Source of the DNA: Chaetoceros tenuissimus
Taxonomy: Eukaryota; Bacillariophyta; Thalassiosirophyceae; Chaetocerotales; Chaetocerotaceae
Assembly (NCBI GenBank): GCA_021927905.1
Contig: BLLK01000047.1
Location: 1,798,001 to 1,862,000, forward strand
Reading direction: 5' to 3'
DNA: 64,000 nucleotides
The translations under genes were made by a program, and so were the position numbers. The notes under the pieces are model-generated. The model was not told the DNA's origin and ran no database searches. It was given only the letters and a program-made list of their open reading frames with translations. Positions 10,533 to 22,057 of the stretch are shown in pieces; positions within the stretch are counted from its first letter, which is position 1; each line of letters opens with the position of its first letter.

Positions 10533-11093
10533 TTATGCAATCTCACATGTTGCTCCTACTGCTTCTAGTTTGGCCTTCAACTCCTCTGCCTCTTCCATCT
10601 TGATTTCTTTCTTAACAACCTTCGGAGCGCCTTCTACCATTTCCTTCGCCTCTTTCAATCCCAATCCAGTAATTCCTCTAATTTCCTTAATGACCTTAAT
10701 CTTTGATTTAGCATCAAATCCAGTCAGTTTCAAATCAAAAGCAGTCTTCTCTTCCACTTCTTCTGTCGCAGCTGCCGCACCACCTTTTCCTCCTCCACCT
10801 GCTTGCATAGCTGCCCGTTGTGCGTCTGACAAAGGGGAGATACCCATTTTCTCATTGACTAGTTCTGTAAGTAGATGAACTTCAACAAGATCCAATTGGA
10901 GTATTTTATCAAAGGCTTGGTCCACTTTACTAGATTGAATCATGGAAGAAGTGTGAAAGCTTGATCTTGAATATGAATTTGGAGTGTGATGTGATACCAA
11001 AGCAGGCTTTATTATAGCATTATTTGTGCATGTCCGTGTTGATATTTTAGAGATGCATTGAGCAGATCTTTTAGCTACGATACGAGACACCAT
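10533..11093 (-). CDS. MRPL12: mitochondrial ribosomal protein L7/L12 (bL12m)
   Basis: 186 residues from the ATG at 11093. The N-terminus, [18 protein letters not shown]..., is rich in Arg, Lys and Ser without acidic residues, as in a mitochondrial presequence. The mature part shows the whole L7/L12 plan. A helical dimerisation domain ([20 protein letters not shown]) is followed by a Gly/Ala-rich hinge ([19 protein letters not shown]). The globular C-terminal domain ([20 protein letters not shown] ... [19 protein letters not shown]) ends ATCEIA. In the ribosome stalk this protein recruits translation factors. Plastid L12 is usually plastid-encoded in diatoms, and there is no signal peptide here, so a mitochondrial location is favoured. 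Confidence 0.92.
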   Translation of the reverse strand: MVSRIVAKRSAQCISKISTRTCTNNAIIKPALVSHHTPNSYSRSSFHTSSMIQSSKVDQAFDKILQLDLVEVHLLTELVNEKMGISPLSDAQRAAMQAGGGGKGGAAAATEEVEEKTAFDLKLTGFDAKSKIKVIKEIRGITGLGLKEAKEMVEGAPKVVKKEIKMEEAEELKAKLEAVGATCEIA

Positions 11094-11523
11094 TTTCAAT
11101 GATTGAAATTTCTGATTGCAAACTTTTCGCTGTTTGAGTCTTTATCAAGGCTTGGATGAATTATGTTGAATGAGTTGTATGGTATCATTACAGAGAGAAC
11201 AGAGAGAGAGATGAACTGTTGATCATCGTTCATCGGTGGATAGAGGTCCCTTCAGATTGCACACCGACTTGAGATGGATAATGATGGAAGCGAAGGACGG
11301 ACGGGAGAGGAAACTTTCTTATGTCATTGTCAATTGCCAGTCAGTCGTCAGTCGTCTACGTTTTTTCTTCTTTCTGACCAAGTTTATTTTTCGTCAAATT
11401 TTCATGAACTTACTTATTGAAGATAGAATACAATTGCATAGCCACCTTCAGGAATATATACTAATCATCAGTTGTACTTTGCAGACCAATGCTAATTTGA
11501 AGATTTTGTTATTATATCATAAG
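11094..11523. promoter_or_regulatory. divergent intergenic region between bL12m and Mpv17-like gene
   Basis: 430 bp between two gene starts. It contains a purine run of GAGAGAACAGAGAGAGAG type (about 11190-11212). An in-frame extension of the downstream gene begins at 11236 but is not supported as protein: its sequence lacks a leader and the typical signal peptide starts at 11524. No other feature is seen. Confidence 0.4.
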
Positions 11524-12465
11524 ATGACAACCACAAGGTTTTTCTTCGGCTTGCTATTTTTCTCAAGTTCCCTTTCTTCTGTGTTTTCGTTTACATCATC
11601 TCAATTCAATTCGAAAAGTTTCACATTGAGAAGTCGCCAAAATGTTAAAAGACAAAGTAATGGTGCGATGTACATGATTGATGTAGCTGGTATGTATTCA
11701 GAAGCTCTCATACAACATCCAGTAGTCACGAAAGGAACAACTGGTTTCTTTTTATGTGGTCTAGCTGATGTAATTGCTCAAGTGAGAACCTATGACGCTT
11801 GCAAGGTAGATACAAACAATGATGGCAAAGAAAAGTATTCACTCGATGCAGTCCAAGAGTCGCTTGACAATATCAACAGGTTGAGACTGGTACGATTTGC
11901 TAGCAAAGGGGTCTTTGGAACCCTTATTTGGGCAACATGGTATGATTTTTCAGATGAATTACTGAATCCGACGAATGTACTATCAGTGTTGGCATCTTTT
12001 GGGATCAATGAACCATCGGACATCTTCCAGGGAATAGCGAGAACATTGATGTTAATACTTACAGAACAGTTTGTAACATGCCCAATAATCTACGGTTTTT
12101 GGGAGATCCCAATCAGCACTCTACTAAATGGAGCACCGATATCAAGAATACCATATGAAATCAAGGATAAGCTTGGAGCAATGTTGATTGAAAATGCAAA
12201 GGTTTGGACATTTGTGAACTTGTTCATTTACAACATTCCCGTCAATTATAGACCCGCCGTCGCGAATTTAGGCGATATTGTATGGCAGAGTATTGTATCT
12301 GACTTTGCTGCTGATTGTGGAAATGAAGAAGAGCTCAATCCTGTTATGAATGAAGAAAGTATGGGCATTCTCACAAACTCCGGTAACAAACTTCCAGACC
12401 AATTATTGAATGAGGTAGAAGTGAATGTAGGATCGGAACAAGAAGTGATTGAAGAGAAAAGGTAG
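11524..12465 (+). CDS. Mpv17/PMP22-family membrane protein, plastid-targeted
   Basis: 313 residues from the ATG at 11524. The leader MTTTRFFFGLLFFSSSLSS is a signal peptide ending VFS-FTSS, with the Phe typical of diatom plastid import. The family core begins YSEALIQHPVVTKGTTGFFLCGLADVIAQ, matching the usual 'L..hP..T....g.l...gD...Q' start of Mpv17/PMP22 proteins. Further membrane segments follow (RLVRFASKGVFGTLIWATWYD; ARTLMLILTEQFVTCPIIYG). The C-terminal signature is KVWTFVNLFIYNIPVNYRP..., ending in VWQSIVSD. Family members sit in peroxisomal, mitochondrial or chloroplast envelope membranes and form small channels. A plastid envelope location is inferred from the leader. The last 40 residues are acidic and not part of the family fold. 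Confidence 0.82.
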   Translation: MTTTRFFFGLLFFSSSLSSVFSFTSSQFNSKSFTLRSRQNVKRQSNGAMYMIDVAGMYSEALIQHPVVTKGTTGFFLCGLADVIAQVRTYDACKVDTNNDGKEKYSLDAVQESLDNINRLRLVRFASKGVFGTLIWATWYDFSDELLNPTNVLSVLASFGINEPSDIFQGIARTLMLILTEQFVTCPIIYGFWEIPISTLLNGAPISRIPYEIKDKLGAMLIENAKVWTFVNLFIYNIPVNYRPAVANLGDIVWQSIVSDFAADCGNEEELNPVMNEESMGILTNSGNKLPDQLLNEVEVNVGSEQEVIEEKR

Positions 12466-13026
12466 ATTTCAACTCGAGTAATTTGCATTTAGTTTGTCTG
12501 TAGAAAAGGATGGTCCAAAACATAAAAGAAGAATGTGGAGTGCTGTGATTATCTATATCTTATTCAATTTCAAAGCCAATTACATCGAACATCAGTCTAT
12601 TATTTAGCTGTGCCAAACGTAAGAAACTTTGTAAGAATATTCGGGACGACAAACAATGTCTATTTTCTAGTTCAGGTGCAATCTAAACGGTTGTATCTTT
12701 CCAAACTGCTTGCCTCAAAGGAATCGAGACGATAAAATAAAGTACGCAAACTTTCAACAAAAAATAATTAAATTTTCCCCTACATTGTTCGGAGAGTTCT
12801 CATTGTTCCATAAAGCAAACAATGGAGATAAAAGAAGTAAAAGTTGTTATTAAATCAGATGATTAGGAGTCTATGGGGTGTAATACGTACGTAGTAGTCT
12901 AGTAACAACACTTTTGAAATCAATCATATCACCACCATACAGTGAATCTGCGAGGTGGGTGTACAGTATGCAAAATGATACTCATCCATCATTACAACGC
13001 AAAAGAAGTAAAAGAACTTTCTTTTT
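12466..13026. other. intergenic, no gene seen
   Basis: The 3' flank of the Mpv17-like gene and the 3' side of the minus-strand tRNA-Leu. Short open frames show no recognisable product. T-rich tracts just beyond the tRNA 3' end, on the minus strand below 13027, fit RNA polymerase III termination. Confidence 0.5.
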
Positions 13027-13108
13027 GCATCGAGTGGGATTCGAACCCACGAGTACGAGTACACTGCAACTTGAGTGCAGCCCCTTAGACCAGCTCGGGC
13101 ATCGATGC
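13027..13108 (-). tRNA. tRNA-Leu (anticodon CAA)
   Basis: An 82-nt cloverleaf on the minus strand. Acceptor arms GCATCGA and TCGATGC pair fully. The anticodon stem CTGCA/TGCAG closes loop CTCAAGT, with anticodon CAA reading UUG. A long variable arm (TGTACTCGTACTC) marks a class II tRNA. The T arm GTGGG-TTCGAAT-CCCAC is perfect and gives a B box. No intron is present and CCA is not encoded, as expected in eukaryotes. A TTTT terminator follows within about 15 nt on the minus strand. Confidence 0.95.
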
Positions 13109-13263
13109 AGATGTCTGGATGTGTGGTCAAAGCTATACATATATAGTTTCATTTCCACCTTAATACAAGTTCAAACGTTCAAACCATAAACCATTTCACC
13201 ATTTTTTAACTTGATGAACACATTTGGAACGAACTACCTTGACTCCGAACATACCTGTTTATA

Positions 13264-14319
13264 ATGTCTCACGATGGGAAGCTTACAAATGATGAAGATC
13301 TAGAGCAAATATTGAATAGCTTTCCACAAGAAAATGTTGCACTAACATTTGGTTATGGATCAGGAGTATTTGCTCAAACAAGTGGTGCTGTTAGTGAGGA
13401 TGACCTTCCAATGATTGATTTAATCTTTGCGTCTTCAAATAGTAAAAAATGGCATGAGGAGAATTTGAAGCGAAATGCAAATCACTATTCTCTCCTATCC
13501 CGCACACTCGGATCTGACTTTATAAATGTGGTCCAGCAATGGGGTGCAGGTGTATATTTCAACCCAATGGTGACAGTGGATGCAGTCAGGAAGCGATCAG
13601 TTAAATACGGTGTCATCGACGAGCTTCTACTCAGAAAGGACTTGAAAGAATGGGATAGCATTTATATATCGGGAAGGCTACAGAAACCCTGTCTTTTCCT
13701 CAATACAAAACAAAGTGATGAGATTCTAGAATTACAGGAAGAACACAATCTGAAATATGCATTATCAACTGCACTATTGCTTCTTGACACAGACAACCAT
13801 CAAATTGAGTCAGAGAGAGTAGACATGCATCATTTGTTCGAGACTATTGCTAGTCTCAGCTATTTAGGCGATCCCAGGATGGCAGCTGGTGCCGAAGACC
13901 CTTTGAAAGTGAGGAATCTTGTCCATTCTCCTGGACAATACGATCGTTTCTACAAATTATATCAGTCTCAACTTTTCAAATTGCAAAAGGAAGGAATATT
14001 GTCCATAAATGAAGGAAACAAATCAATACAAGTGAATCTTTTGGAAAGATCCACAAGACTATTCATCCACAGACAGCTTCCAGAAAAGCTTTCCTACAAT
14101 ATCAAAGCTTTGGTTCATGATATTTCAAATGCAAGTGGACAAGTACCTGCAAAGAAAATGAAACTATCAGGAAACATTATAAAAGGACAACTTTCTAAAA
14201 TCATTGCAACTCCCGCAAAGTTCCAAAGTGCAAAAGGATTAGTAACTGCGGGAATTGTAAAGAGTGCTCGATATGCATATGCAAAACTTAAGAAAGGTGC
14301 TCTAAAGAGTATTGCCTGA
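13264..14319 (+). CDS. TAM41: mitochondrial phosphatidate cytidylyltransferase TAM41 (CDP-diacylglycerol synthase)
   Basis: 351 residues, single exon. TAM41 (Mmp37) makes CDP-diacylglycerol from phosphatidic acid and CTP on the matrix side of the inner mitochondrial membrane, the first step towards cardiolipin. The nucleotidyltransferase signature FGYGSGVFAQ lies at about residues 30-39. It is followed by the acidic strand MIDLIFA, which carries a metal-binding Asp, and by WHEENLKRN. Further family stretches are GAGVYFNPMV, VKYGVIDELLLRKDL and WDSIYISGRLQKP, and later LGDPRMAAGAEDPLKVRNLV. The length is usual for the family. The N-terminus has no clear mitochondrial presequence, so either import is internal or an upstream exon was missed. 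Assignment is confident. Confidence 0.93.
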   Translation: MSHDGKLTNDEDLEQILNSFPQENVALTFGYGSGVFAQTSGAVSEDDLPMIDLIFASSNSKKWHEENLKRNANHYSLLSRTLGSDFINVVQQWGAGVYFNPMVTVDAVRKRSVKYGVIDELLLRKDLKEWDSIYISGRLQKPCLFLNTKQSDEILELQEEHNLKYALSTALLLLDTDNHQIESERVDMHHLFETIASLSYLGDPRMAAGAEDPLKVRNLVHSPGQYDRFYKLYQSQLFKLQKEGILSINEGNKSIQVNLLERSTRLFIHRQLPEKLSYNIKALVHDISNASGQVPAKKMKLSGNIIKGQLSKIIATPAKFQSAKGLVTAGIVKSARYAYAKLKKGALKSIA

Positions 14320-14645
14320 AGTGAGAAAGATTTAAAAATTATACATAGGTAGGGAATAAGAATTAGCACTAGAATTAGAAGCAGCTGATTGAATCCACTT
14401 TGAAAAAAATGTACAAAATTATAAGAATTTAAAATTTGACATCTGTCATCCCTAAAAAATAGTCTTTTTTTTGTGTTTCAATCGTGGATACGCAAAAGCA
14501 TCATACTTACAAATAATGACTGTATTTTGCTCGTACAATAATAGAGAACACCATTCATTACCTCTCCAAAAGAACTCAACTCATTACGGTATAACTAGAG
14601 GAGTCAAAACGTAAAAACAAAGCAAAATCCTTGTGAAATCCAAGT
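14320..14645. other. intergenic, no gene seen
   Basis: Spacer of 326 bp between two plus-strand genes, AT-rich with poly-T and poly-A runs (for example 14464-14473). Presumably 3' UTR of TAM41 and promoter of the next gene. Confidence 0.5.
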
Positions 14646-16396
14646 ATGTATGAAGCGAACTTAGCTGTGAGTGGCTTCCATTCGATTTACAGATGGGGGA
14701 ACAATGATGTAATCACAAACATTTTGGCAGAAAACCAAAGTGGAGGATTGGAAGTTGATATTAGTGAAGTGAGAGGATACATCCAAGGTATTCTTTTCTT
14801 GCCTGCACTTTTCTTATGTCTTCTAGTTTTTTGGATGATTGTATTGTCTGTAGCCAAGTGCTTTGGTAAGAGGGCAGGTATAGTTGCTGGCAATCCGATG
14901 GAAGAAAACATAAGAAGCAACAAAGTGCGATGCCCAACTTTACTTGTCATCACTGCATCATTTTGTATTGCATGTGTAGGAATCATGTTTATTGTGAAAG
15001 GAGCCACAAGCTCGCAAAATGTGCTTGATGACATTAAGGATGGAACTGATGGGTTACAATCTATTACGAATGCTGTGAAGACAACGTTAGGAGACGCTAT
15101 TGCTTTCGGAGAAGAAACAATACCAGTCAAGGATGATCTGGTTACTCGGATTGAAGGTGGTTTGTGCGTATCACAGAGTGACGCATTTGATGATACAGCA
15201 AATGAAATCAATAATGGTGCAAATCAAGTATTATCTGCATTAACTGAAATCAAGGATTTTAGCAGTAATGAATTGAGCTCCATCGTCGACACATTCGAAG
15301 AGAATTTTTCAACAGAAGACACCATTAATGATGTTTTGTCAAAGGGTGAAACATATTCAACACCTGCAGTATATAGTGCGGCACCTATTGCTTTACTTGG
15401 TCTAGTATTTTTCATATCTGGATTCCTTTCGTGGCGAGTCACTTCATGCAAGCCTTACTTCTGCATACAAACATGGCTTCTACTACCAGTCTTTTTTGTA
15501 GTCATTGTAGTCACAACAATTTTGGCTGCGAGTAGTGCTATTGTTTTAACAGTAAACGCTGGTAAGTCGAATAGCTTCATATCATTTCATTTGGTTTCAT
15601 GAAAAGCTCAACAATTGATTTCGTTCCAAAAGATGTATGTTTGGGTGGACCTGAAGAAACTCCTGAAGGAACAATAAAACTCCTGATGAATAAATACGCT
15701 GGAATCGAGAGTAATGCAGAAGATGCTCTAAACTACTACATTGTCAACGTAAGTGAAAGTTGATTCAAATTCTTTTTCACTCTTCCTGATTCTAATGTGG
15801 CCCTTTGATTTTTTACTTGGTTAGAGTTGTGAGGGTGATTTTCCCCTGCTTAACAACATTACTAATCTTGAAACGGATCTACGTGAGGGTAAAGAAAGTA
15901 TGGTTGCCCTTTCTAGTATTCTGGAATCTGATCCGGACATTGCAAGCGAATGTGGCCTCGATGAAACAACGTTCAATGAAGTTATAGAAGCTTTGCAAAA
16001 TACAACTGATGCGTATGAGACTTTCCTCGGCATAGTGGATGATGGCCAGGCTGCAGTAGAGTGTGACAAGATAAATGCTGTCTTTGTTGATATTGTTCAC
16101 AATGCTGTAAGTACTATTATTTCCTCATTTTGATATTCTCTTTTCACTTGTAAGAAGATTGACTTTATTTAAATCGATTAATCTTGAAGCTATGCGATTC
16201 TTTTCCGACCACTTTGCTTTGGATTTTTTCTACGATGGCGACTGTAAGTGTTTTAGGAATGCTCATATTTCTCTACCGTGGAGCTCTATTACCACCTAAT
16301 AGAGAATATGGGAAGTACGAGGGGGTTTATTACACCAAAGATGAATCAGCTCGAAACCCTCAAGATACAATGGGAGAGAATCGAGGTGAATGTTGA
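14646..16396 (+). CDS. five-span membrane protein of tweety/prominin-like topology
   Basis: Model: exons 14646-15561, 15633-15748, 15825-16106 and 16190-16396, giving 506 residues. All donors are GTAAGT-like and frames join without stops. Five hydrophobic spans are visible. TM1 is ILFLPALFLCLLVFWMIVL and TM2 is LLVITASFCIACVGIMFIV. TM3 is APIALLGLVFFISGFL, TM4 is WLLLPVFFVVIVVTTILA and TM5 is LLWIFSTMATVSVLGMLIFL. Between TM2 and TM3, and between TM4 and TM5, lie two large helical loops with cysteines and several N-x-S/T sites. That order (N-terminus, TM1-TM2, loop, TM3-TM4, loop, TM5) is shared by tweety homologues and prominins. The short tail contains Tyr-rich YEGVYYTK. Sequence identity to either family is not obvious to me, so the family call is by topology only. 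It ends 69 bp from the convergent NAGS gene. Confidence 0.7.
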
Positions 16397-16465
16397 AAAA
16401 TCACTTTTATCCACTACGAACTTGTTAGTAATAAATATTATGCATATTTTAAGTTTATGAAAGAT

Positions 16466-18385
16466 TTATCTGTTCCACCAAAGCTCTGCACTATCCAAAT
16501 CTCTTTCATCTGTTATTGTCTTCATGTACACTTTGCTTTTTCGTCGATGGTTATAAGATGCCTGTCTACTCGGTGGAAGTCTCGTCACTGGCACCTCTTT
16601 AAATTCGCGTTCTTGGAACCATTGCATGGTTTGTGTACTAAGTACAAACACATTTGAGCAGCCGACTTGAACAGCTAAACGTTCGAGAAAACCAAGAATA
16701 GCGTCACCGCGACCCTGTGCACGGTACTCTTTCTTTACCACCAAACAACCGATTTCAGCAAACCCATCCTCAAATAATTTGATTTGAGCACATGCAACAA
16801 TAAGATTGTCTCTGGTGAAAACATAGTATGATTTGATATCATTTTCGAGAACATTCTTTGGACGTGGTACTAATGTGCCTGCATCCACAAGAGGTTCGAT
16901 CAGGTCGTAGATTCCAGCAACATCCCCGACATCTGCCATACGAATTCCTTCGTAAATATCACGACTAATGAGTGTTCCGCTACCATCTCGAGTATATAAT
17001 TCTTGTAGTAGTGCACCATTTATTGGAGAAATTATGTGCGCTCGCTTCACGCCGCGATCGAGCGAATTAACGCACCAACCAAGCTTGACATAAGCCTCCT
17101 TCACCGTCTGTGTGTGGGTTGAGTCAAGGAACGATGAAAATCCTTTGGCGTTATTGATAGTAATATTGTTAAATTTGAGAACATTTCTAGCATCAGATAC
17201 GCGCAAGTTTTGCACAAGTTTATTGTTTCGAGTTTCAATGAAGGCGGATCCATTATTAGTGAAAAAGACAACCTTTGAAGCTTTCAGGGCTCCAGCCACA
17301 AAAGAAGTCAAGTGTTCAGTATTCACATTGAAAATTTCTCCACTTGGACTAGCTCCGAGAGAAGTCATCAATACAACGTCATGGGAATTGAGGACTTGCT
17401 TTACCTTTTCTGTCTCCACTTTTCTTGGATATCCAGTGAATTTGAAATCAATACCATCAAGGATTCCATACGGCTGCGCAGAGTAAAAGTTACCACTCAC
17501 AACATTACCGTCCTTTAGTGCATTATCATCAATCATCCCATGGCGATGAAGAGACCTACCAAGCTGCCGTTCGATCTCGAAACGTACGTAACCAGCTTCT
17601 TCTTGAACGATACGGAGTGTCTCCTCATCAGTGATCCTCACTGAATCATATCTAGCTACTCCATTGTCACAATCCAATATTCTACCTTCAGGGCCTATGT
17701 TTGAAATTTCACAATTTTCATCACCAAGACGACTGTTGATCTGCGCTCTACAACCTGCGACAATAACAGGTTTCATTCCTAGAAGCCAACATAAGGCGAT
17801 ATCATCCATTAAATCAGAGAATCCATCCCAGTTGAGAAGCTCGCCTGGGATATGAAAAACAATTATTGTATTTCTATGATTTGCAATATAGTTTGCAGAT
17901 CCGCGAAACATATTTACAAAGTCATACTGACTCCTAACTTTCTTCAAGTCCAACTCCATATTACCTGAATATGCACCTCCCAATACATTGGTTTCTTCAG
18001 AAAGAGAATCAAATGGAATAACTTTGATGGTTGAAGGGTCAATAGCTAGAATTGATTCTGATGCAGCTTGTGTCAACAGCATTTGGGCTTCTTGATCTCC
18101 TTGTACAGTGCGACCAAGAGTAGATGATGCAGTATCGTTGTTGAAAATTGTTTGATTAAATGTGCTTGCATCTTCGAGTAGATTCTCAATTTTATCGCTA
18201 GATTCTTCACGTGACAATTGTCCATTACTGAGTGGTATATTCTCTTCAGCTAGGCTAAACAATGGCCTACTATTCTTGACTTTGCGAAACGCAAAATTGT
18301 GCTTTACAACAAATGAAGAACATTGCCAGAGTATGTTCAATGCGAAGAAAAGTACAAACAGAAAAGAAACATGTGAAGTAATCAT
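16466..18385 (-). CDS. NAGS: plastid N-acetylglutamate synthase (amino-acid kinase + GNAT domains)
   Basis: 639 residues from the ATG at 18385; the in-frame TTG upstream is ignored. The enzyme transfers acetyl from acetyl-CoA to glutamate, the first step of arginine synthesis. The leader MITSHVSFLFVLFFALNILW ending CSS-FVVKH is a signal peptide followed by Phe, indicating the plastid. The amino-acid kinase-like domain (about 150-440) has FRGSANYIANHRNTIIVFHI and LLGMKPVIVAGCRAQIN, as in ArgA-type bifunctional-fold synthases. The GNAT domain is C-terminal (about 490-639), with GIRMADVGDVAGIYDLIEPL, the acetyl-CoA loop VKKEYRAQGRGDAILG and a closing NHRRKSKVYMK. The linker YTRDGSGTLIS is typical of plant and bacterial ArgA. 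Length fits ArgA plus leader and a Ser/Glu-rich spacer. Confidence 0.93.
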   Translation of the reverse strand: MITSHVSFLFVLFFALNILWQCSSFVVKHNFAFRKVKNSRPLFSLAEENIPLSNGQLSREESSDKIENLLEDASTFNQTIFNNDTASSTLGRTVQGDQEAQMLLTQAASESILAIDPSTIKVIPFDSLSEETNVLGGAYSGNMELDLKKVRSQYDFVNMFRGSANYIANHRNTIIVFHIPGELLNWDGFSDLMDDIALCWLLGMKPVIVAGCRAQINSRLGDENCEISNIGPEGRILDCDNGVARYDSVRITDEETLRIVQEEAGYVRFEIERQLGRSLHRHGMIDDNALKDGNVVSGNFYSAQPYGILDGIDFKFTGYPRKVETEKVKQVLNSHDVVLMTSLGASPSGEIFNVNTEHLTSFVAGALKASKVVFFTNNGSAFIETRNNKLVQNLRVSDARNVLKFNNITINNAKGFSSFLDSTHTQTVKEAYVKLGWCVNSLDRGVKRAHIISPINGALLQELYTRDGSGTLISRDIYEGIRMADVGDVAGIYDLIEPLVDAGTLVPRPKNVLENDIKSYYVFTRDNLIVACAQIKLFEDGFAEIGCLVVKKEYRAQGRGDAILGFLERLAVQVGCSNVFVLSTQTMQWFQEREFKEVPVTRLPPSRQASYNHRRKSKVYMKTITDERDLDSAELWWNR

Positions 18386-19257
18386 TTTCAAAATCCTTCA
18401 AATAAAATGTAGCCTATTTATGAGATGTTACTGTTCTCGTAAAATGGTCGGAGTTGCAGCAAGGTTGATGATCCTATGCAATTGCACCTTTTTATTTGGC
18501 TTCCTCTTGAAAATGCATCCGAACGGTATCGGTAATTAGTTCCTTTGAGAGATGAGAGAAAAAAGATCACAAAGTTCAACCCCCCTTTCTCGAGGTGAGC
18601 AGTGGTTGACAATAGACACATCTCAAGACACTTTTGTATCCTCGTCTACTTGGTAGTTTTAAAGAATGCTTTTCTTCTTGGCTTTGATCTTTGATATTAA
18701 TGTTACTACGAATAGATGTCGAGAAATAGACATTGTTCCGATGTCTTTTGCAGCCATCAATGCTAAAAGGCGATAGCTCTTTGGTCTTGGAGAGTACAAC
18801 TTTTTAAGATAGAGGGAAAAGAACAAAAGATGGCGAGAATTGAATTACTCATTCCTTTCTCAATGATGCTACTCATTATGTTACTGCAATCTTGATTCAA
18901 ATAAGCCATGTTTCCATTGCTATGAAGTATACTCATGGGAATGCAGTGTTCCATATATATTTATTGCAAAAAGATTGCAGTACGTAGATATTGGTAGATA
19001 TAAAAATATCACACCAAAAATCTTTTTATACTATTGATTCCAGTATGTAATAATTTTCTAAACTCAAAACAAAACTGTCCGTCATAGAAGATTTTTATAA
19101 TTTTCTAAGTCTTGACATTCACCAAAATTTAAACTCTTTTTTGATATTCAGCACACTTAAAGCGAATGCATCCTGTTAAATGAAAAATATGGCCTAGAGA
19201 AAACAACCAGAAGGTTGCCGTAGCGTCAATAAAGTGCAAAGAAGATTCGCCCATTGA
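18386..19257. other. intergenic, no gene seen
   Basis: The 5' flank of the NAGS gene and 3' flank of the phosphatase gene. AT-rich, especially 18950-19150. Open frames here are short and featureless. No RNA gene was recognised. Confidence 0.5.
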
Positions 19258-19800
19258 TTACATCACAATACAACATCCGCCTCCACCTGATGTATTTTTA
19301 AATCTTCTCTGATAAGTCTCAAGGAAATTCAACTGTTGATTATTAATAGCGCCTCTACGGTGTTTACGAATCATAACAACAGCCTCGACAGGGTCCATTT
19401 TACCAAACTCAATCAAAGCAATAGCAACCAGGACTGGAGCTCTTCCTAGACCTGCGACACAATGCGCAGCAATAGCAGGACTGTTGGAAGTAGAGTTAAC
19501 AAAGAAGCGCTCATGGACTAGTTCAAGCCACCGGTCAAGAACCTCATCTGGTGGGGAGTGTCCATCAGGATAAGGCATCTCATGAAGTTGTATGCCTGCA
19601 TTTAACAAATCTGACTTGTTGTAAGTAGGTTCGCAAATACGTACAACATCCGTAACATTGTGTTTTTTGCATTCTTTAATGTACAAGTGCAAGTTGGTGG
19701 AACGTGGAGCATCCATGATGAGAAACTTCATTGGAGTCGTAGTATCAGTGATGAGTGTTGGCTTGGAGCCAATCATGATAGATCCTGCTGCTTCCTTCAT
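19258..19800 (-). CDS. PTP4A: PRL-type protein tyrosine phosphatase (PTP4A), prenylated
   Basis: 180 residues, single exon. The active-site loop HCVAGLGRAPVLVA contains the CxxxxxR signature with Cys114 as nucleophile. The sequence GLGRAP is specific to PRL phosphatases, which have Ala where other PTPs have Ser/Thr after Arg. The general-acid loop is PYPDGHSPP. The C-terminus GGGGCCIVM ends in a CaaX box (CIVM) for prenylation, so the protein probably attaches to the plasma membrane or endosomes. Family members regulate membrane magnesium transport (CNNM partners) and signalling; that role here is inference. The N-terminus is about 15 residues longer than in animal PRLs. Assignment is strong. 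Confidence 0.95.
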   Translation of the reverse strand: MKEAAGSIMIGSKPTLITDTTTPMKFLIMDAPRSTNLHLYIKECKKHNVTDVVRICEPTYNKSDLLNAGIQLHEMPYPDGHSPPDEVLDRWLELVHERFFVNSTSNSPAIAAHCVAGLGRAPVLVAIALIEFGKMDPVEAVVMIRKHRRGAINNQQLNFLETYQRRFKNTSGGGGCCIVM

Positions 19801-20798
19801 TTTGAATTGTTATAAAATTGAGTCAGATAAATAGCGTAATTTGTGTATCAGCAAGATTTTTTTCGAACTTTTTCCAGGTTTCGAGAAATACTCTGTCCTT
19901 GATATCGATAAGAAAAAGGGTTCTCGAGAAAGATGTTCAGTGTGCGGATATTTACTGCACTGATGTACTGCTGTTAGTCTGGTTTACTAAGGCTGGATAT
20001 TCCGGCAGCAGCTTTTCCACTGGCCCTCCTATTCTGAATTAAGCTGGAGTTCCACAGATTGACTATACCCGTGGTAATACGGCAATCGTCGAAGTTGCTA
20101 GTCTTGAGGAAATGAAAACCTAGATGGCGTATAGGCAGAAGAACTACTAGAATTTCAAGTAGCAAAATTAGAGTTATTGATGAATGTGTTAACTTCGGCC
20201 GACGCTAGATTCTTCTCACTGTGAAAAACGTTGAGTTGTGCAAGAAGGCTTTGTAGTTCCTATTGAGAAAAATAAATACAGTAATATGGTAGGTACGACT
20301 GCATGAAGGGGCACATCAAAAAGTTTGTTGCAAGAGGCGTTGGTGGCAGGTGTGTTTCCCTTTCGGAGCCCAGGAAGGAGGAGACAGATGCTACGTCCAG
20401 GAAAATGTAAAGAAGGGAAAGTAAAGAGAGATGGAGATCAATTGACAATGACTGACCAGTTTGCATTTTCTTCGTGTTTTACTTCGCATTTTTTGAATCA
20501 TTACTACCTACGTACTTGTATATCAAATGAAGGATTTGGAGAGTCTACCAATGTAGTAAAACAGAAGAGGCAAAAATTGATTTGGTAATGGAAATGATGG
20601 GTGCCGCATTAAGCTTCCTCCTACAAAATTTCTTAATGTTATCTTTGCAGGGAAACCAAAAGCCTAACATAATTCTCCTCGAGTTCAAAATTCTGCGGAA
20701 TACATATATGGAAAAAAAATTGTATTTTTTGGTTTTTATAAATCTATTTACTGTATATTAACAGAAGTCAAACAAGTTATTATATCTCATCAAGTGAC
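19801..20798. other. intergenic, no gene seen
   Basis: About 1 kb between two minus-strand genes. It should contain the promoter of the phosphatase and the 3' UTR of GAPDH. Short open frames show no domains. The part next to GAPDH (20690-20790) is strongly AT-rich. Nothing else was supported. Confidence 0.5.

Positions 20799-22057
<1,259 letters not shown>

Noticed and set aside
11236-11523. Upstream extension of the Mpv17-like frame
   Set aside because: The extension reads as featureless sequence, and the typical signal peptide begins at the ATG at 11524.
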